From positions 1 through 64,000 of the forward strand of contig JASANC010002613.1 of the NCBI GenBank assembly GCA_030248135.1: DNA of 64,000 nt. The letters run 5' to 3'. The notes below the pieces were generated by a model. The model was not told the DNA's origin. It saw only the letters and a program-made list of their open reading frames with translations, and made no database searches. How positions within the stretch are numbered: position 1 is the stretch's first letter; each line of letters opens with the position of its first letter. Source of the stretch: Theristus sp. LFF4_11. Its lineage: Eukaryota; Nematoda; Chromadorea; Monhysterida; Xyalidae. Below are positions 1 through 11,302 of the stretch, piece after piece. The position numbers and the translations under genes are program-made.

Positions 1-201
1 AAAGTTGGCTATTACAATTGCTTTGCCAAACCAAAAAGGTTTGGGTTTTGATTAATTCAAATACACACCGGTCAATTTGCAAGTTACCAATTAAAAATAT
101 AATAGCGAAAACAGAGCCATGGCATGGTCGTGGCATGCAAAGCAACCTCGTCCTCGAAAGCGACTAGCACAGCGCTCGTATAAAACGTTTACCTTCTCAG
201 C

Positions 202-659
202 TACCGTATTACCCCCAATAAACCCCCATGGGGGATTAATACGTCAGCGACTTTTAGGGGTGGGGGTTTATTGGTGGGGGGGGATTATTGGTGGGGGGGG
301 GGGTTTATTTACAAAAAAAATTTTGGGGTGGGGGTTTGTTGAAAAATGGCAAAAATACCTTGCATGGCAGGCAAGAAAGTCGTAGAAACTTCTACTCTAC
401 ATAGAAATTTCCTTTTATAACAGCCTTTTGTAATGAAATTACTATTAACTCACTCATTTGGGGCCTTTGGTAGCACAATTTCATCATTTTCACTGCAACC
501 AGCCACTGATATCGCTGGGTATGTGTTTCAAACAGGTTTCCAATTAACCCCCATGGGGGATTATTTTTGGGGGGGGATTATTTGGAAACTGGTCGGGGGG
601 TGGGGGTTTATTGGTGGGGGGGATTAATGGTGGGGGGGATTAATGGGGGTAATACGGTA
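202..659 (-). mobile_element. G-run MITE, copy 1
   Basis: The copy starts with TACCGTATTACCCCCA and ends with the inverted match GGGGGTAATACGGTA, so TA flanks both ends, as in Tc1/mariner-type elements. It contains long runs of G (7-10) and motifs such as CCCCCATGGGGG. The middle, unique part is shared with copies at 3515, 24109, 36975 and 45487, which lie in the opposite orientation to this one. There is no coding capacity. The element is non-autonomous by inference. Confidence 0.85.
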
Positions 660-1595
660 TCTCCATACACTGAGTTTCGATGGGTAGGTCAAAATAGGGC
701 AAGGTAGGTCATTCCATGGCAGCGACAAAAGTTGCCATAGAATGACCGGGGGGTCAAAATATGGTAACACCGTTTGCCATATTTTGACCCCCGGTCAAAA
801 TATGGCGGGGGTCAAATTATGGCATGACACCGGCGGTCTTACAGACTTTGCTGCCCCCGAGGAGCTGTGAATCGCAGGAATCAGCAACTTGCTAGATCAT
901 TTTTTAATAGTTAACCAGCCGTGAAACACGAGCCGTCATGGTCTGCGTGTGGCCAGAAGACAATCGATGGTGTCACTTTTGTAGCTGCTGCATTGTTTCA
1001 TTGTGTACACGTGTTTGCAAGCATGTGCAGTGTGTTTCCAACGCCAGACGAATGCTATTGAACGTTATGCACCCGTAAGCAGCGTGTTTCACGCGTCAGT
1101 TAACACGGCTGTTAAGTGATTGAGTGAAAGGACGAGAAGTTGATGTAGATTTTCGGTTACTTCTTCTGCTTGCTTCATTATTTGTTTTTTAATAAAAGCT
1201 AAACTCTAAAACACGTTACAGTCGTGTGAATCTTGTTTAACGTGTGGCCCCTGTTCTGTTACCGACTCTGATTGGGTTTCAGCATTTTGAAATTGAATGC
1301 AAAACAAAGCATGCATGTATCGAAAGTTTGAGCATCGTTAATGAACCGAATATTTGGTGAACCGGCATATTTACATGCATTAAGAAGGATCGCATAATTT
1401 AAATGGAAATTTATACGGCCATTATGGTTTAATTTACATTTGTACAATATGATATTCAATAATTTACACACCATTGTACTGTTGAACAGCATTCTGGTTA
1501 TGCAATAATCAGCCAGAAATGTTAAATGAAGTGTCAAAAATTCAACGAATTTTCAAGCAGATTTGAATGTGAAATAGGCTGTTCGACATGCTAAA
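660..1595. other. No gene seen
   Basis: Around 690-830 there are imperfect inverted and direct copies of GGTCAAAATATGG that could fold into a hairpin. A stretch near 830-880 (GCTGCCCCCGAGGAGCTG) resembles parts of 36500-36570 and 59510-59590 and may be a decayed dispersed repeat. The rest has stop codons in all frames. Confidence 0.5.
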
Positions 1596-1680
1596 AAGCG
1601 GCATTCATGAAGCAGTATTTAGTGATGCGTAACTATGCTAAACGCGGTCACTAAATAGTGCTTCATGAATGCCCCTTAAG
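1596..1680. mobile_element. Short palindromic MITE (CATTCATGAAGCA family), copy 1
   Basis: The unit of about 80 bp is nearly a perfect inverted repeat: GGCATTCATGAAGCAGTA at the left and its complement at the right, with a short loop. Related copies are at 24770-24866 and 49405-49482. The right edge reads CTTAAG in this copy and GTTAAG in the others, but the duplicated target could not be fixed. Confidence 0.75.
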
Positions 1681-2828
1681 TTCCAGTGTTAACAGAAATG
1701 CTAAACAAGTCAGAGCACATACACACACGCTCCAAGGGAAGTGCATCCTATGTGGTAGTCTCCTCATGGTTTGATCGTTTGGTCGTTACATGGAACAGCG
1801 GCGAAAAGTTTTAGCGAAGCCTTGATAACGAAAAATTTTGCAACGAATCCATTTTGCTGAGTCATTGCGTCATGTAACATGAAAAATGCTTCAAAATTCG
1901 ACCAATTTAATGTCGTTTTTTTGTTCCATCGGAGCATAAATTCACCTGGGATATTCACCAAGTGCCACACGCAAGCCTTTTCACCAAATCGTTGGAGAAA
2001 AATACAGACATTTTCCAACTCTTTTGTCTCGCACGCATCTTTTCAAAGGTCGCACTTTTTCACAAAACGCATGCAATCAAGACAGACGACAAAAACGGTT
2101 TCCATGGAAAATGTTATTCAATTTTCTATTTTGAATTCAATGGGATCCTACAAATCTGTGAAGAACCCCACCCACCCGCTTTCAACGGCTAACATGAGCT
2201 GGCATGGATATGTAATCGGAAAATCGTTTTACTTTTTGTGGCGTGCGATATCGTTTGTGCTTGTTCACTTTCATCTTCGGCTTTTTCAGGGAAAAGAAAC
2301 GGAACATGTTGAGGAACGTGGGAAGTCTCCGGAAACTGGTGCATTTCCAAAAAACGTTATGTTCCAAACCCATATTTCACGTTTTCCTAAAAAGTTTCGT
2401 GTTGCCCATAAACCATATACCTCAAGCAAGACAATATTTCGCGTCAACTGATGAGAAAAAATAGACGATTCTTGAAATTGACACGAATTTTCACAGGCAG
2501 TCATTTGCTTTTTATCTCTACCTGACGCTTAAAAGTGCCGAATAACAGTTTTGTTTGTGTGCGTGTCTTTCAGCGATGGTAAAAACGAGTCTTCTTGTCT
2601 AGGACTTTGCAGAAGAGCGCCTTCGATTTGGCTTTTCTGTTATTCAATTTTGTTTTTCATCATGTTTTTTACCGAAAGATTTTGCTCGACGAGAAGCGAA
2701 GTGAGACTCCGCGTCTTTGCATGTTTTCGTACCTAAATATATTTTCCAGAACTTTTGTGATTCGTGCGTCTTGTTTTCTGTCGGCGAAATCCATTTTTCC
2801 GGTTGTCGCTCGTTATTTTTTGTTCTCA
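1681..2828. other. No gene supported
   Basis: A 190-codon open frame on the plus strand (1879-2451) has no recognisable motif and AT-rich, non-biased codons. Overlapping open frames also exist on both strands. I treat it as chance. Confidence 0.4.
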
Positions 2829-3003
2829 GAGTCCAACTCTGAATTATAGGCAATCAGCTGATTGATTGGTCGTTGGTGGTCACGTGATACACGCTTTCTG
2901 TGCAGGGCAGACTCCCCGCCTCCACAGCAATGCCTGCACAAAAGTATGCATCATGTGTTTACCAACCAATCAGCTATGACTGCTTAAAATTTAGAGTTCG
3001 ACG
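2829..3003. mobile_element. Mariner-like MITE (AGTCGAACTCTAAA family), copy 1
   Basis: The ends are GAGTCCAACTCTGAATTA at the left and the complement of TTTAGAGTTCGACGGTA at the right. Inside are inverted CAGCTGATTGATTGGT and ACCAACCAATCAGCT arms and a CACGTGAT box. Better copies are at 46771, 55431 and 60161. The left tip looks trimmed here. It ends about 100 bases before the 5' exon of the first peptide precursor. Confidence 0.7.
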
Positions 3004-3147
3004 GTACAAACAGTGAAATTTCAGTTGTGCTGTTTTTTTTGTTTTGTATGTCTTATGTATTCCGCATAACCATTGAAAGCTCGTCCATTTCCCATTGCAG
3101 ACTTCAAATTTGTAGAAGGACTGAATCAAAATCACACAAAAGAAAAA

Positions 3148-4130
3148 ATGCGTCTCATCTATCTTCCGTTTGCGCTATTACTGCTCGTTTGCACTCAACC
3201 AGATTACGGTAACGCTTTTGTGGCACAAGAGCACGGCAATTGGCCCTTAATGAAGGCAAGTTGTGGCGTGTGTTGACAATTTTTTGACTCAGTTATCAAG
3301 TTTACTTACTTCAAATTTCAACCGGTTCTAATTTCAAAAAAACGGGGAAACTTTTGAAAAGATCTGGTTTCACTGTAAATCATTCACTTTCAGTTACAGT
3401 TTTTCCTTGACGAAAATAAAGTGTGAACGTTTTGCATGCATATGAGACAAACCCAGACATTTTTTACCTCAATTGTGAGTTTACAAAAGTCACGGGAGAG
3501 ATATGAAAAAGGCATACCGTATTACCCCCATTAAACCCCCCCCCACCATTAATCCCCCCCACCAATAAACCCCCCCGACCAGTTTCCGAATAATCCCCTC
3601 CACAAATAATCCCCCATGGGGGATTATTGGAGACCTGTTTGAAACACATACCCAGCGAATTCAGTGGCTGGTTGCAGTGAAAATGATGAAATTGTGCTAC
3701 CAAAGGCCCCAAATAGGTGAGTTAATAGTAATTTCATCACAAAAGGCTGTTATAAAAGGAAATTTCTATGTAGAGTAGAAGTTTCTGCGACTTTCTTGCC
3801 TGCCATGCAAGGTATTTTTGCCATTTTTCAACAAACCCCCACCCCTAGAATTTTTTTGTAAATAACCCCCCCCCCCCACCAATAAACCCCCACCCCTAAA
3901 AGTCGCTGACGTATTAATCCCCCATGGGGGTTTATTGGGGGTAATACGGTATTTAACCTTTCACATTGTACTTTTTTACTTTTTTGTTTTAGCGAGCCGA
4001 CCGGGGCTACGAGCGTTGGTTGAACAAACGAATGCACCAGGAGGCAGCTGGTCCCGAGTCAGACGGGGCCGGGCGATACAATCAGAATCGACAGAAGGGC
4101 CTCTACTACATGAGCCGCTATTATGGCTGA
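3148..4130 (+). CDS. Secreted peptide precursor 1 (RYY-amide), neuropeptide-like
   Basis: Two coding exons, 3148-3255 and 3993-4130, give 81 residues. Residues 1-23 are a signal peptide (LLLLVCT core, likely cut after GNA). The exon junction lies between K36 and R37, so the intron splits a dibasic KR site. Peptide sites follow: KR at 48-49 after GYERWLN, and QK at 70-71, releasing GLYYMSRYYG whose terminal Gly would give an amidated RYY end. The donor is GCAAGT, a GC-AG intron; the acceptor is TTTTGTTTTAG. A 3' splice site (CCATTGCAG, to 3100) sits 47 bases before the ATG, so a 5' UTR exon or a spliced leader is likely. The ATG at 3148 was preferred to one at 3073 because 3073 lies upstream of that acceptor. 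YYMSRYY recalls the RYamide/luqin peptides, but the paired Cys of luqin precursors is absent. The family is not recognised with certainty. Confidence 0.72.
3515..3951 (+). mobile_element. G-run MITE, copy 2 (in peptide gene 1 intron)
   Basis: The ends are TACCGTATTACCCCCA and its complement, with TA at both edges. It lies 259 bases after the splice donor and 41 bases before the acceptor of the intron that splits the KR site. Confidence 0.88.
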
Positions 4131-4633
4131 TGATTCAAACGTCAAGAAGATGAATCATTCTTGAACTATTTTCTTCGGCCGTTTATTGGTTTTGTAAACA
4201 ATAATGAAAGTTTTAAAATTTTGCGATAGCAAGGAAACAATAACTTGGGATGACTACCGTTTGTTTTGAATTCGGACCCCGCAGGAATACCAAACCTGAT
4301 GCTATTTAGTCGTAATTCAGATTCTTTTCATTTTCATTGGTAAAGCAATAATACACTTTTTGAAATTTGAACCATACTTTTTTGTTTCTTTTCAGTTTTT
4401 TTTCATGTTATAACAAAACCTCTGTTGTAAATTTTCATTCAAAACAACTTTCCGATGATAAAATTTTGTTCGTTTCTCTTCATCCCCAGTTGAAACCGTA
4501 CAATAAACGTTAGTCCAGGACAAACTATTGGGATTTAGATTCTTGCAATTGTGATAAGCCGCAATTATTGAAGTCCCGGTCTGAAGTTACAGCAATGGGG
4601 CGCAAGTCACGCGTACTGTACTGTAATATCGTA

Positions 4634-4897
4634 CAGTACGGCCGAATAAATGAGGCAGTCCATCAAGGCGGGATCAGTCGCAGATTAGGAGTTGTCTTTT
4701 TCAAAAATACCAACATAATTCCCAATCATGTGTGAAAGAGAGAAAGAATGCACAGAATAGCGCGGATAATCCACTAGTTAAAAAAACGAGTCAAATTTGG
4801 CACACAATGTGGTTTCTGAACATCTTTTTTCTTTCATTCAAATTTCGCGCGCTCCTTGAACCCTGAAAAAAGCTGCCATGTTTCATCGGCCATACCG
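4634..4897 (-). mobile_element. Mariner-like MITE (GGCCGAATAAA family), copy 1
   Basis: The ends are CAGTACGGCCGAATAAAT and the complement of GGCCATACCG, flanked by TA. The body carries the shared lines GTCCATCAAGGCGGGATCAG and TTCGCGCGCTCCTTG. The same body is at 15270-15534, 40050-40325, 41869-42118 and 58596-58853, with a half copy near 52220. Confidence 0.82.
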
Positions 4898-5025
4898 TAT
4901 GTTTATTTGTGTCTGTGATAATCAGAAAAAATAGCTGTCAACCGCCGATATATAGCTGTCACCTTGGCCTTCAGACAAGGACTTCACCAAAGGTTTATCT
5001 TTAATGTATGTATGACCTATTTTTT

Positions 5026-5236
5026 TAAACGTGTCCCACTGAAATGACGTCATGTGCCGCCAAACATGCGCTTGCCGTTCACAGCAAGCCAGACTTTCCG
5101 TTTAGCCGATTTCTTTCCGTAAACAAATGGTGAATGTCGAATCAGTCACACCAAACTGACATTTTAGTGCCTGTACTTTGACAAACGGACGTTTTCAAAG
5201 CAAATGACGTCATTTTAGTCCGGACACGTTTGAATA
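5026..5236. mobile_element. Fold-back MITE with CRE boxes
   Basis: Inverted arms run from AAACGTGTCCCACTGAAATG at the left to its imperfect complement ending GTCCGGACACGTTTGAA. Each arm includes TGACGTCA, itself palindromic and identical to the CREB/ATF consensus. No coding frame lies within. Confidence 0.6.
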
Positions 5237-6760
5237 AATCCACAATACATACATATCAACAATACAATACAACAACGCAACAATCAACCGCGACCGAACG
5301 GCTCAATCTGACAAGTGTCGTGCGTGACGACTGCATTCTGACTGCCATTCAGTCTTCTGCCTCTTCTGGTCAAGTCGCTGACGAAATTGGCGTGGCGGCA
5401 GACGACGGCGCGCGCACGGCCGGTGGTGCCGGTGACCGTCACCTGGAAACAATGCGGTACAAATCAAGATGCAAACGGCGATGCGAATATACTCTGTTCC
5501 GCGTGACTGCTCATGTCGCAAATTGAGCGGAGCGTACTGAACACGCCTTGACAGTGCAGGCAAAATAATTTTAGACAAGGAGTTTTTTTGCGAGGAAGAG
5601 AAAGAAGGAATTTGCTGCTGCAGACGCAGAGTTCGCTTTCTTTCTTCGCGATTGCGATCAATGTTGCTTTAAAAATAAACGAAAAAGAATAATAACCTGT
5701 TGTTTTGAGCTGTTGGTTTGTTTTTTGTTTTTTTTATTCTAGATTGATTGATTGATTGATAGAGTTGAATAGCAGCGATTCGAAATTGAAAAAACATTAT
5801 GGAACGGAACGACGAATGCTTCACATTTTACGATTCAGGATTCCAAGAAGAAATTTGAACGGTTTGCAAAAACAACGCAACGACGACGACGAACAAAATA
5901 AGTTGATTAGATTGTTAGATTAGTTTGGTTGGATGGAATGGAAGTCAATTCGAAGCGACGCCGACAAGCTCAACTCAAGCTGCGCTGCAATGCATCCAAG
6001 GGGATCCATCATTCAGTAGACCAGACATGATTTGAATAATGAGCGTCGGATTGAGCAGTGACTTTATGAATTTTGGATCCTGCCAATTCGACGCTCGTTT
6101 TTTCAATCATAAAAATGTTGCTGGAAATTCACGCAAATACTCCGCGATTTACACAGTGAATAATTCTTATCTGAGTTTGAATTGAACTCAACTGAACTGC
6201 TGAGAACCGCAACGCACCAAACTCTAATTCACGCTCAACAACAATGGTCGTGTGCTTGTGTTCCTTCCATGGCAGTGCAGGTGAGCTGCGTTTCAGGGCA
6301 GGCGGTCAAACCAGGCCTGCCGGCGCCGGGTCGGAGCGCCCACCAATTTTCATCAGCGGTTGGAGTAGACCCGGTAAGCCAGGCCTGCGTTTGGTCGGAG
6401 CAATCCCATCTTTCAGGAACAACGGGAAATTGGTTGCTGGCTGGTACAGTTTGCTGATTCCATCGTCAATCATGCGGATGCGCGAGCGAGCGCAGCGAGC
6501 GGAGAGCGCATCACGCATTATATGGCTGAATATTCCCTCGCGCGCTTTTTTCAAATTTGCTCGCTGCCTCCAGCGAGCATAGTATAAGCCACAAACTTGG
6601 TTCTGTGCACACGAAACGAACACCCAAAGTTGTGCTTGGAGCCGCGAAAAAAATTTTATCCGACTATTTTTCATACGCTGTAGACACGAAAAACCTATTC
6701 TGAAAATTATGTTACTTATTTTCCTTGGTATTTTTTTTTTTTCTGGTATGTAATCAACAT
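5237..6760. other. No gene supported
   Basis: There are scattered low-complexity tracts (ATTGATTGATTG near 5741, CGACGACGACGA near 5880). The open frames at 5230-5526 and 6244-6776 overlap on both strands and have no motif. A GC-rich piece at 6480-6600 (GCGAGCGAGCGCAGCGAGC) is unexplained. Confidence 0.4.
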
Positions 6761-7760
6761 GTGTTCGCCCTTTCAATTTTTACCTGCGACACTTTCGCAG
6801 TCGAACAAAAATGTTCTCTGGGGTAATTCCACCCGGAGATTTTGAAAATTGGGTTAATTTTTTACCCAGACCCTGTTTTTGGGTAAAAATCGGGCATTTT
6901 TAAAAGTTCGGAGGGTTTTCACCTGGTTTTAAGTGTTCGCCCTTTCAATTTTTAGCTGGGACACTTTCACAGTTGAACAAAATTTTTTCCTAGGGTAATT
7001 TCATCCGTAGATTCTGAAAATTTAGTTTATTTTTTTGCCCGGGCATTTTTTGGGGTCAAAATTGTGCATTTTTTAAAGTTGGTAGCATTTTGACTGGGTA
7101 TCAGTTTTTCACTCTTACAAATTTTGTCTGAGCTACGAAAAATAGGAGAAATGTTTAGTCCGTAGGAATTCAATGCGCTGATCACGGATTTTGGGTTAGT
7201 TTTCTTACGTGAGCAACTCTAGATGCCGAATCGTGACGATATCGGGCGAATCGGCCGTGCAAATCGGCGAAATCGGTCCACGAACGAAAAACAAGAAAAG
7301 GGTGTTTTCCAGGGTAATTCAATGCGCTGATCCCGGATTTTGGGTTAGTTTTTTATGTGAGCAACTCTAGATACTGAATCGTGACGATTTCGGGCGAATC
7401 GGCCGTGGAAGTTGGCGAAATCGGTCCAGAAACGAAAAACAAGAAAAAGGTGTTACCCAGGGTAATTCAATGCGCTGATCACGGATTTTGGGTTAGTTTT
7501 TTATGTGAGCAACTCTAGATACTGAATCGTGAGATTTCGGGCGAGCCGCAGTGGAAATTAGCGAAATCGGTCCCAATGCAAAAAACTGTGTTGTGTTGTC
7601 CATGGTAATTCATTGCGCCGATCACGGCTTTTGGGTCAGTTTTCTTATGTGAGCAATTCTAGATACTGAATCGTGACGATGTCGGGCGAATCGGCCGTGG
7701 AATTAGGATAAGCGAAATCGGCCCAAAAAGCAAAAAATGAAAACCCTGAGGTACCCGGGG
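6761..7760. repeat. Tandem repeat field (about 170-bp and 150-bp units)
   Basis: Two units starting GTGTTCGCCCTTTCAATTTT (6763 and 6933) are followed by about four units of roughly 150 bp. The latter are marked by GAGCAACTCTAGATACTGAA (7206, about 7360, 7507, 7651) and GGGCGAATCGGCCGTGG. Units differ by point changes. No open frame spans the units. Confidence 0.75.
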
Positions 7761-7830
7761 TTTAGAAGAATGTGTGACCAACGAGATGTGAATTTGGTTC
7801 GACTTATTCGGGACTTATTTAAAAGTCAGA

Positions 7831-8834
7831 ATATTATCTAAAAATGCGGGAGACGCATATAAAAGAAGGAATATGGCTTTGTGTAAGCAGTGAGAGACTT
7901 GGCTCGACAACTCTTTTCAAGTCTCTGATGTGGTACACACGGATACAAGTACATAAGAGCCATATTTTTGCGCCGTTTATTCACTATTTCGGTTGCACAT
8001 GTACTTTGTAGACAATTATAAAACTTCAACATTTGCGGTATTTCGGGCATTTAGCGACCACTAAAACCACTAAAATAACGATCAGACTTCAGATCGCTGA
8101 TACTGGTTTGCCCAGGACAAAGTGTATCGCAGAGGCATTAGGGAACGCAAGGTCTCCTTCTGTGGCAAAGGCAACGACTCACGGGACAGACAGTTTATCC
8201 TGCCACTAGAGTTTGGTAAAAAGGCTGAAAATCAACGGAAGACAACACCTTTTTGTCACTGATGCTGGTGTGTACACAGGGATGCGTACGTTAGCAACAA
8301 TAAAACCACATGAAACAATGTTTTGCAGTCTCTGATTTTTCTGTTTTTGCACAGAATTTACAGATTCTTGATTTACAGAAGTTCTGCACAGAATTTGCCA
8401 CCCTCGTGGCCTGGTGGTAGTGTGTTAGACTACAGTCTGTGCGCTCGGGGGATCGAACCCCGCCGAGGGGTGTATAGGCACTTAATGACAGAGAAAACTC
8501 GATGGGCGCCCTACTCAATGGCGTTCTGTACGCTTCTCTGGGTTAGCCCTGGCTAAAAACATCGCCTAAAAATCACAACAACAACAACAACAACAGAATT
8601 TCGCACATGATGTGATTTCGGACTAAACTGGAAAGGACAGTTAAAAAATAATTTTAAAACTGTTTTACACTTTTCAGTAAAACAAACGCGGCGCAAAAAT
8701 ATAGCTTTTATGTACTTGTATCCGTGTGTACCACATCAGAGACTTGAAAAGAGTTGTCGAGCCAAGTCTCTCACTGCTTACACAAAGCCATATTCCTTCT
8801 TTTATATGCGTCTCCCGCATTTTTAGATAATTGT
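7831..8834. mobile_element. Non-autonomous element with ~145-bp inverted ends
   Basis: A nearly perfect inverted repeat begins ATTATCTAAAAATGCGGG at the left (about 7834-7980) and ends with the complement at about 8684-8831. The arms include CTTTGTGTAAGCAGTGAG and GGTACACACGGATACAAG. The interior holds no transposase frame and contains a SINE (8400-8596). The transposon class is not clear; no certain target duplication was found. Confidence 0.7.
8400..8596 (+). mobile_element. tRNA-derived SINE, copy 1
   Basis: The head folds like a tRNA: ACCCTCG at the 5' end can pair with CGAGGGGT at 8464-8471, with a box-A-like TGGCCTGGTGG and a box-B-like GGATCGAACCC between. The body (GGGCGCCCTACTCAATGGCG, GGGTTAGCCCTGGCTAA) is shared with copies at 22696, 45388 and 51601. 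The tail is (AAC)n. Confidence 0.85.
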
Positions 8835-8848
8835 TCAATGGTCTGACT

Positions 8849-9595
8849 TAGAGATGTCAAGAAAAAAAAATTTTCTATTTTTTTCTTAAAAAAAAAAATT
8901 TTTTTAAATTTTTTTTTTTAAATGAAAGTTGTTCAGAATTTTTCAGGGAGTCCGAATATCACCATCTGAGGAGCCACCGACTTACCATATGACCCCCACT
9001 CATATGGGAGGAGGGTGAAAATTTCAGACTTGGTTTCGGCGACCCCATTTTCCCACCGACGACATCACGTCTCGTGTTTTGCCTCTCAATTCACCTCAAA
9101 TAACATGGAAACAAGTTCCACAACAAACCGGTGTGATCATGCTGACGACACGAGGCGAAACAGCAACGAGCAACCAACGAAGTTACGCTTGCAGTGGCAG
9201 ACAGTGCAATTTCCACCTTTCGAGATCCTGAAAAACGATGCGTAAATGTGAGTTCTCTGCTTCTATCTCACCTTAGCGACATCGGAATTTGTTGAACTAG
9301 CCTTTGCGACGCTCAAGTACTTCAATGCGCGAGTCGATCATCACTCACCAAGGCTGAAAACAGTCGATAAATCAATCCAGAATACCACCTGCAGCGTTGA
9401 AGACTAAGTGACAAGGTAAAGTCAAAGAAAATTTTTGTTGAACTTTCGAAAAATTATGCCAAAAACGGCATTTTCAGGGCACATTAAAGAAAAAATTTCA
9501 AAAATTTTTAATAAAAAAAATAAAAAAAAATGCTCATTTTTTTTACTTTTTAAAAAAAAATTAAAAAAAATTTTTTTTTGACCCTTACATCTCTA
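8849..9595. mobile_element. hAT-type element, copy 1
   Basis: The 8-base target duplication GTCTGACT is present on both sides (8841-8848 and 9596-9603). The inverted ends are TAGAGATGT. Inside the ends are long A/T runs. A middle stretch (about 9280-9410) has a short plus frame reading FATLKYFNARVDHHSPRL, possibly a transposase relic. It is the same family as 56682-57724, sharing the GAACTTTC..AAAAATTATGCC line. Confidence 0.82.
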
Positions 9596-9603
9596 GTCTG
9601 ACT

Positions 9604-10854
9604 CCTTTTCACTATGGATTCACTGTTATTTAATGATGTGCGTTTTCGAAATTAATTTTTGTTTTCTTTGGGTTGATGATTTTAATTTTATTCGTTGACT
9701 ATCTTCGTTACTCCAAGAAAAACGTTCCAACAAAATAACCAACAAATAAAACCGGGTTTTTCCTGGCCATATAAAAACCAGTTTTTATCAACCCTAGCAT
9801 GACATGACCTTACACCACTGATCTCATCAATAAAATCAATAAACATCTCACAGCTTCATTTTTTCACGCAAAATGTTTTTCCTGCTCTTCAATTTAACAT
9901 AACGAAACTGTGCGGAATCAGCGGCAAACATCTGCGGTTGTTCTGTGGATTGCTATGATTTCAAGGCAAAGGCAAAGTCAACTGCTGAGAACCGCACCGC
10001 ACCGAGCTCGGATCGACACTTAACAGTGGTGGTTGTGTGTAGGGTTGGCATAGAAAAAAACCGGTTTCTTTTCTGTTTTAAAACCTTTTTTTAGTTTTTT
10101 TTGGAAAAAACCGGTTTTTTACTTTAAAAATTTTGAAACTTCGTGGTCAAAAATCATAAATCTTCGATTGATTGATTGAATGTAAAATTATATTTTTGAA
10201 AAAACGGTGCAGTGGAACTGTGTCGAACTGAACTGGTGAAGCATCATTTTGCACAAGCTTTTGTGTTAAGGGTCAAGTGAAATACGATGAAGAAAAACAA
10301 GGTGACTGCTAAACTAAATTCAGATGCAGACTGACTGACGACGTTGTCGATTTGAAACGGTAACTGATGAAATGTTATTTTTTAAACGCCGTCCGCTACC
10401 GGTTTCGCAGTTGTACAAATCTCGCCCCTTAATCGGGCTCAGCTGACCGATCTCCTTGTAACTGTCCGCCCCCCCCCCCTCCCCCCAATCGCTCCCCACA
10501 CCTACACGGGCACTGCCCAGTCGTTGTTTTCAATTTTTTGAACGTGCTACCCTGGAAACCAATAAAAGCTAGATTGATTTGATTTGAAACGAAAACAGCA
10601 AATTGGGTCGGTTTTATGCCCGAAAGAACAACAAAGAATTTGTCGTGCAGCAAAAAATGTTCATGTGCACATTCTGAGAGTCGAACCATTGAGCACCATG
10701 CTGTCATGGTTGCCGCTGGCTGTATATCTATCTGTATGTAAGTCCATGTTATTGCTGTAAAGCAATTTGAGCAGCTGTAGCACGTCACTTCATCTCACGT
10801 CATCGTTTATGCGTCCGTGCCTGTCTGTACGTCGACGTGCGTCAACGTCCTGAC
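9604..10854. other. No gene seen
   Basis: CCGG/T-run palindromic pieces (AAAACCGGTTTTTT) occur at 9745-9800 and 10040-10130, next to CAACCCTA and TAGGGTTGG. They are probably broken ends of further hAT-like elements. A poly-C tract is at 10470-10490. The minus-strand 119-codon frame at 10429-10788 has no motif. Confidence 0.4.
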
Positions 10855-11302
10855 GGATTCGTGGACCTTTCCCAAGGCGGACCTATCCCGCGCGGACCTT
10901 TCCGGCAGGTGGACCTTTCCCGCAGTCCCGCGCCGTGTTTCTTTTAGCGTTTCATGGTTCGTTTGTTAAATCGTTCGTTTTGAAGCATTCAATCATAGCA
11001 TCTTCAGCTCCACAACGAGCATAGCAGGCTACAAGCCGACACGGAACCACCTGATTGCCGTTGATTTGCAGTTTGTCGTGTTCAACAGATAAAGTGACTA
11101 AGGAAGTTATATTTTTCAAGATTTTCAAAATAAATTTTGCTTAAGTTTATGTATTTTTGGATTTTCAATAAATAAATACGCAGGAAAACGAATGATTTAA
11201 CAAACGAACCATAAAACGCTGACATAAACACGGTGCGGGAAAGGTCCGCGTGCGAAAGATCCGCGCGGGAAAGGTCCGGATACGCCCGGACGGCTAAACG
11301 GG
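10855..11302. mobile_element. Fold-back element built of GGACCTTTCC repeats
   Basis: The left arm has four variants of GCGGACCTTTCCCGC (10860-10930), then GTTTCTTTTAGCGTTTCATG. The right arm (about 11180-11290) carries the complement of both in mirror order. The centre is AT-rich and non-coding. Confidence 0.65.

Noticed and set aside
1879..2451. 190-codon plus frame
   Set aside because: No motif, no codon bias, and several other frames are open over the same stretch on both strands.
5230..5526. 98-codon plus frame with a weak echo of the GGGDFHLDIEW frame
   Set aside because: The similarity does not hold in one frame, and no splice sites support it.
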